The notes under the pieces are model-generated. The model had not been told where the DNA came from. It worked only from the letters and a program-made list of their open reading frames with translations, and ran no database searches. A stretch of DNA of 64,000 bases from Gorsachius magnificus (Eukaryota; Chordata; Aves; Pelecaniformes; Ardeidae), in assembly GCA_034008185.1 (NCBI GenBank), contig CM067084.1, positions 6,715,385 through 6,779,384 on the forward strand. The letters run 5' to 3'. This document shows, in pieces, positions 62,501 to 64,000 of the stretch. The translations under genes were made by a program, and so were the position numbers. Each line of letters begins with the position of its first letter. Position 1 is the stretch's first letter.

Positions 62501-63551
62501 TGGTAACGTGACAAGACTGATGCCTGGTAGATAAGGTAGGCTGTGGCTCTTCCAGGCAGCCTGCAGTCAGGCTGCTGGCAAGACCAGTATAGATGCATGG
62601 AGCTGGTGTCTTGGGATTGCATCGAACTGGAGTCTTGCCCACAAAAATCTTCCTGGTCAGGAACCGCATACACACTATCTCCACCGTTGGCTTGCTTGAT
62701 ACAGATAGCAGTTTTAATGATGATTCCATGGTTAAATATGCATACCTACAAGGTACAAGTGAGCCTGACCTATGTCATCTCTTCCATTATGCTTAATATG
62801 TTGCATTTAAAATTACTTGAATTAATAAAGATTTATCTCATTTCTTTTTAACCTTTACCTTTGCACTTTTTTCTATTCTAGACCACCGAGGCTGATGGGT
62901 GAAGGTTTTGTTGTCATGCAGTCTAATGATGTTGATATCTATTATTATATGGATGAACCAGGTACCTTTTGCTAAATACAAATTTGAAGGCTATTTTTTT
63001 ATTTGTCTGGACTTCTTGACAATTTTTTCTTTTTTTTATTTGTTTTTTGCAAAATTCTCGATGCTAAAAGAGTTAGCGTAGCGTTTTGGAGTTAATAAAA
63101 GCATTCATACATATGCTTATGAATGCTTTTAAGTTCATAAGTAATTTTTTCTGCAAATGAAAAAAATTCCCACTGAAACAAATGAGCAGTGCTTCAGAAA
63201 ATCCTGAGACGTTTTGGTCATATTCTTGCCCTTCCCCTGGGAGTCCATATTGAATTGTGGCTTGATATTTATGTACTGTAGCAGTCTCAAATAGAACTAA
63301 CATCAGGACAGTTTAATTGTCTTGTGCTTAGCAAACATTTTTTCATGCTAATTCGAAGCAGCTTCCTTTAATAATCTGTTTATTATATTATGTAATATAG
63401 GTCTTGTACCAGAGGAGACAGAGGAAAGTAATGACGGAGAAGCAAACAACGAAGACAGCAAATTACAGGATCTGCCACCATGTTGGGGTTTGGACATTGT
63501 TTGTGGAAAAGGAACAGACTTCAACTATGGACCTTGGGCTGATAGACAGAG
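44494..63551 (+). CDS. BLTP1: BLTP1 5' portion (residues 1-350 of about 5,000), nine coding exons, continues past window
   Basis: Bridge-like lipid transfer protein 1 is a giant rod-shaped protein with a hydrophobic groove. In flies, worms and yeast its orthologues (Tweek, LPD-3, Csf1) move phospholipid between the ER and other membranes, and loss of the human gene causes Alkuraya-Kucinskas syndrome. Here the ATG at 44,494 is in strong context (G at -3, G at +4) and begins MDQRKNDSF, matching the vertebrate N-terminus. Spliced exons: 44,494-44,590, 47,980-48,096, 49,933-50,011, 50,650-50,714, 56,305-56,491, 57,669-57,750, 58,372-58,565, 62,882-62,961, 63,401-63,551. They total 1,052 nt with every junction in frame. 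Residues about 27-47 form a transmembrane anchor (WLLVATILSCGWIIYL), followed by the chorein-like start of the lipid channel. Residues about 150-181 and an acidic stretch at 304-319 look like variable linkers. No stop or frameshift was found. Confidence 0.95.
44591..47979 (+). other. BLTP1: BLTP1 intron 2
   Basis: About 3.4 kb of T-rich intron with no recognised repeat family. Near its 3' end, 47,776-47,914 has exon-like borders (see findings). The acceptor for exon 3 is TTTCAACAG. Confidence 0.85.
47980..48096 (+). CDS. BLTP1: BLTP1 exon 3 (residues 33-71)
   Basis: 117 bp entering and leaving in phase 1. It completes the transmembrane helix (ATILSCGWIIYLTYY) and encodes NRLYKHGYIHIG, the start of the chorein-like strand region. 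The donor is GTAAGT. Confidence 0.95.
48097..49932 (+). other. BLTP1: BLTP1 intron 3
   Basis: About 1.8 kb. It contains a T-rich tract near 49,370-49,384 and no recognised gene or repeat. The acceptor is CACACTAG. Confidence 0.85.
49933..50011 (+). CDS. BLTP1: BLTP1 exon 4 (residues 72-97)
   Basis: 79 bp encoding SFSFSVLSGKVMVREIYFIT and EDMSIR, a pattern typical of the N-terminal beta strands of chorein/VPS13-like bridge proteins. The donor is GTACAG, a weaker form but with correct phase (two bases of the Arg codon). Confidence 0.94.
50012..50649 (+). other. BLTP1: BLTP1 intron 4
   Basis: 638 bp, AT-rich, nothing recognised. The acceptor is TTGATTTAG, with a short pyrimidine tract. Confidence 0.85.
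50650..50714 (+). CDS. BLTP1: BLTP1 exon 5 (residues 98-119)
   Basis: A short 65-bp exon encoding IQDGFIIFRWWKMYNPKQKQ plus H. The aromatic FRWWKMY segment is strongly conserved across BLTP1 orthologues. The donor is GTAGGT, phase 1. Confidence 0.94.
50715..56304 (+). other. BLTP1: BLTP1 intron 5
   Basis: The largest coding intron in the window, 5.6 kb. T-rich with many homopolymer T runs. No transposon, RNA gene or extra exon could be supported. The acceptor is TTTGTTTAG. Confidence 0.85.
56305..56491 (+). CDS. BLTP1: BLTP1 exon 6 (residues 120-181)
   Basis: 187 bp. The first half, PKAETRLYITVNDFEFHVYN, is a conserved strand of the lipid-transfer fold. The second half, from about LFGLDPTIIPAKK, turns into a charged, more variable linker rich in Lys, Asp, Asn and Arg. 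The donor is GTAAAT. Confidence 0.95.
56492..57668 (+). other. BLTP1: BLTP1 intron 6
   Basis: About 1.2 kb; nothing recognised apart from moderately GC-rich sequence near 57,430-57,620. The acceptor is TTCCCCACAG. Confidence 0.85.
57669..57750 (+). CDS. BLTP1: BLTP1 exon 7 (residues 182-209)
   Basis: 82 bp encoding VKVKTESQDPSSSWRSLIPV and IKVNVST, ending in phase 0 at donor GTAAGT. The IKVNV strand resumes the conserved fold after the variable linker. Confidence 0.95.
57751..58371 (+). other. BLTP1: BLTP1 intron 7
   Basis: 621 bp, T-rich, with a GT-rich and T-rich patch near 58,020-58,090. Nothing else seen. The acceptor is CGATTTAG. Confidence 0.85.
58372..58565 (+). CDS. BLTP1: BLTP1 exon 8 (residues 210-273)
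   Basis: 194 bp. It encodes GRLAFGNHYQPQTLCINFDD and continues through TKPPSSHLDQFMHIVKGKLE to PSPRYVGLQND. This exon is almost invariant between birds and mammals and gives the strongest identification. The donor is GTGAGT at 58,566. Confidence 0.96.
61020..61560 (+). mobile_element. Possible old solo LTR in intron 8
   Basis: A GC-richer block inside a T-rich intron ends with two AATAAA signals: GCAGAATAAACTGAGC near 61,420 and CCAATAAACAA near 61,496. These are followed by CTCATTGGGGAGGCCGG near 61,532, a layout like the end of an endogenous retrovirus LTR and its primer-site region. No paired LTR, retroviral gene or target-site duplication was seen. It could equally be unrelated intron sequence with chance poly(A) signals. 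Borders are guesses. Confidence 0.25.
61818..61844. repeat. 27-base T homopolymer
   Basis: An uninterrupted T run in intron 8, following AATTTTC. It may be an expanded pyrimidine tract or the reversed tail of a retroposed sequence. No body was recognised on its right. Confidence 0.8.
62091..62115. repeat. T15 directly followed by A10
   Basis: Fifteen T then ten A form a self-complementary tract in intron 8 that can fold into an A-T hairpin. Length is likely unstable. Confidence 0.8.
62882..62961 (+). CDS. BLTP1: BLTP1 exon 9 (residues 274-300)
   Basis: 80 bp encoding PPRLMGEGFVVMQSNDVDIY followed by YYMDEP. Phases match on both sides (Glu split at entry, Gly split at exit). The donor is GTACCT, a weak site, yet the reading frame requires it. 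Confidence 0.95.
62962..63400 (+). other. BLTP1: BLTP1 intron 9, with a perfect stem-loop
   Basis: 439 bp. It contains an inverted repeat with 14-bp perfect arms at 63,096-63,131. The acceptor is TGTAATATAG, unusually poor in pyrimidines, so the upstream structure could matter for splicing. Confidence 0.85.
63096..63131. repeat. Perfect inverted repeat, 14-bp arms, 8-base loop
   Basis: TAAAAGCATTCATA at 63,096-63,109 is exactly complementary in reverse to TATGAATGCTTTTA at 63,118-63,131, around the loop CATATGCT. It lies about 135 bases after the exon 9 donor. It may be a tiny foldback element or a structured intron segment. Confidence 0.9.
63401..63551 (+). CDS. BLTP1: BLTP1 exon 10 (residues 301-350)
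   Basis: 151 bp. It begins with the acidic, variable linker EETEESNDGEANNEDS and then enters the conserved LPPCWGLDIVCGKGTDFNYG segment followed by PWADRQ. The donor is GTATTA, with the last codon split after two bases. The next exon lies outside the window. Confidence 0.95.
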
Positions 63552-64000
63552 GTATTACCATGACTTACATCTTTAGTTTTAATCTTTAATATCTATTACT
63601 ATTGAGAAAGCTTTTTAAGTTTCCAGTGTGCGACTGCTCAGACTTTTTTTGTATGGGGTAGACTAGGCAGTTTAAAGGAAGAGTCCTGCCACATGGTTTA
63701 AGACTAGTAAATTCATTGCTTTTATCTTGTTGGCCTTCTAAAGTTAGCATCCCTCAGGGAATTTTTATTATTAAATTAATAAATTATGTTCCTTTTTTTT
63801 GTGAAGAAAGTCGTTTTACTATTTATCAAGTGTTACATACCCAAGGGTTTAACCTTTGGTTACCTTTAGACTTGTCAAGCTCGTGTTAGCTCATGGATGG
63901 GAAAACACTGCATATCGATGAGAAAATGTTATAGAAGTACAAATCTGGCTGTGAAAACAATTAGGGGGAAATCATTTATCCCTTCTTAGGAGAATCAACT
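63552..64000 (+). other. BLTP1: BLTP1 intron 10 (partial)
   Basis: The start of the next intron runs to the window edge. AT-rich, nothing recognised. Confidence 0.85.

Larger units (their letters stand above)
58566..62881 (+). other. BLTP1: BLTP1 intron 8
   Basis: About 4.3 kb. It contains T runs at 60,487-60,506 (20), 61,818-61,844 (27) and T15 followed by A10 at 62,091-62,115, plus an LTR-like stretch around 61,020-61,560. A 96-codon frame near 59,237 has no recognised motif. The acceptor is TTCTATTCTAG. Confidence 0.8.

Noticed and set aside
1..64000. CRISPR arrays, tRNA or rRNA genes, operons
   Set aside because: Looked for spaced direct repeats and tRNA-like box motifs and saw none. 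The sequence is vertebrate nuclear DNA, where operons and CRISPR arrays do not apply.

Overview
The window looks like sauropsid, most likely bird, nuclear DNA. Coding sequence is sparse and split by GT-AG introns. There is one sharp CpG island in otherwise AT-rich sequence, and the recognisable interspersed repeat is an old CR1/L3-type LINE remnant, with no mammalian SINEs. One protein-coding gene is recognised: the 5' end of BLTP1 (formerly KIAA1109; fly tweek, worm lpd-3, yeast CSF1), a bridge-like lipid transfer protein of about 5,000 residues. The species assignment is inference; the gene assignment rests on the conserved N-terminal protein sequence read across nine exons.

Layout. Positions 1 to about 36,050 are intergenic. 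No exon set, tRNA or structural RNA could be supported there. This part holds a CR1/L3-like LINE remnant on the minus strand (about 15,560-16,595), a probable unclassified repeat beside it (about 16,630-17,130), a 29-base T run (13,787-13,815), small tandem duplications, one stem-loop and a 16-bp minisatellite (35,881-35,941). In mammals TRPC3 lies upstream of this gene; none of its coding exons is visible here, so it is presumably further left.

Positions about 36,060-37,130 form a CpG island. It has a perfect NRF1 palindrome, an inverted CCAAT box, Sp1-type GC boxes and G-quadruplex-prone tracts. It is the inferred promoter and contains the non-coding first exon of BLTP1, whose borders could not be fixed.

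From the island to the right edge BLTP1 runs on the plus strand. After an intron of about 7.5 kb, translation starts at 44,494 in exon 2. Nine coding exons (44,461-44,590; 47,980-48,096; 49,933-50,011; 50,650-50,714; 56,305-56,491; 57,669-57,750; 58,372-58,565; 62,882-62,961; 63,401-63,551) join in frame to give the first 350 residues: an N-terminal membrane anchor followed by the start of the chorein-like lipid-transfer channel. The gene continues beyond 64,000. Intron features worth a look are a possible poison exon before exon 3, an LTR-like stretch in intron 8, a perfect 14-bp stem-loop in intron 9, and a signal-peptide-like small ORF in intron 1. No CRISPR array, operon or microbial mobile system was seen, and I found no convincing undescribed system.
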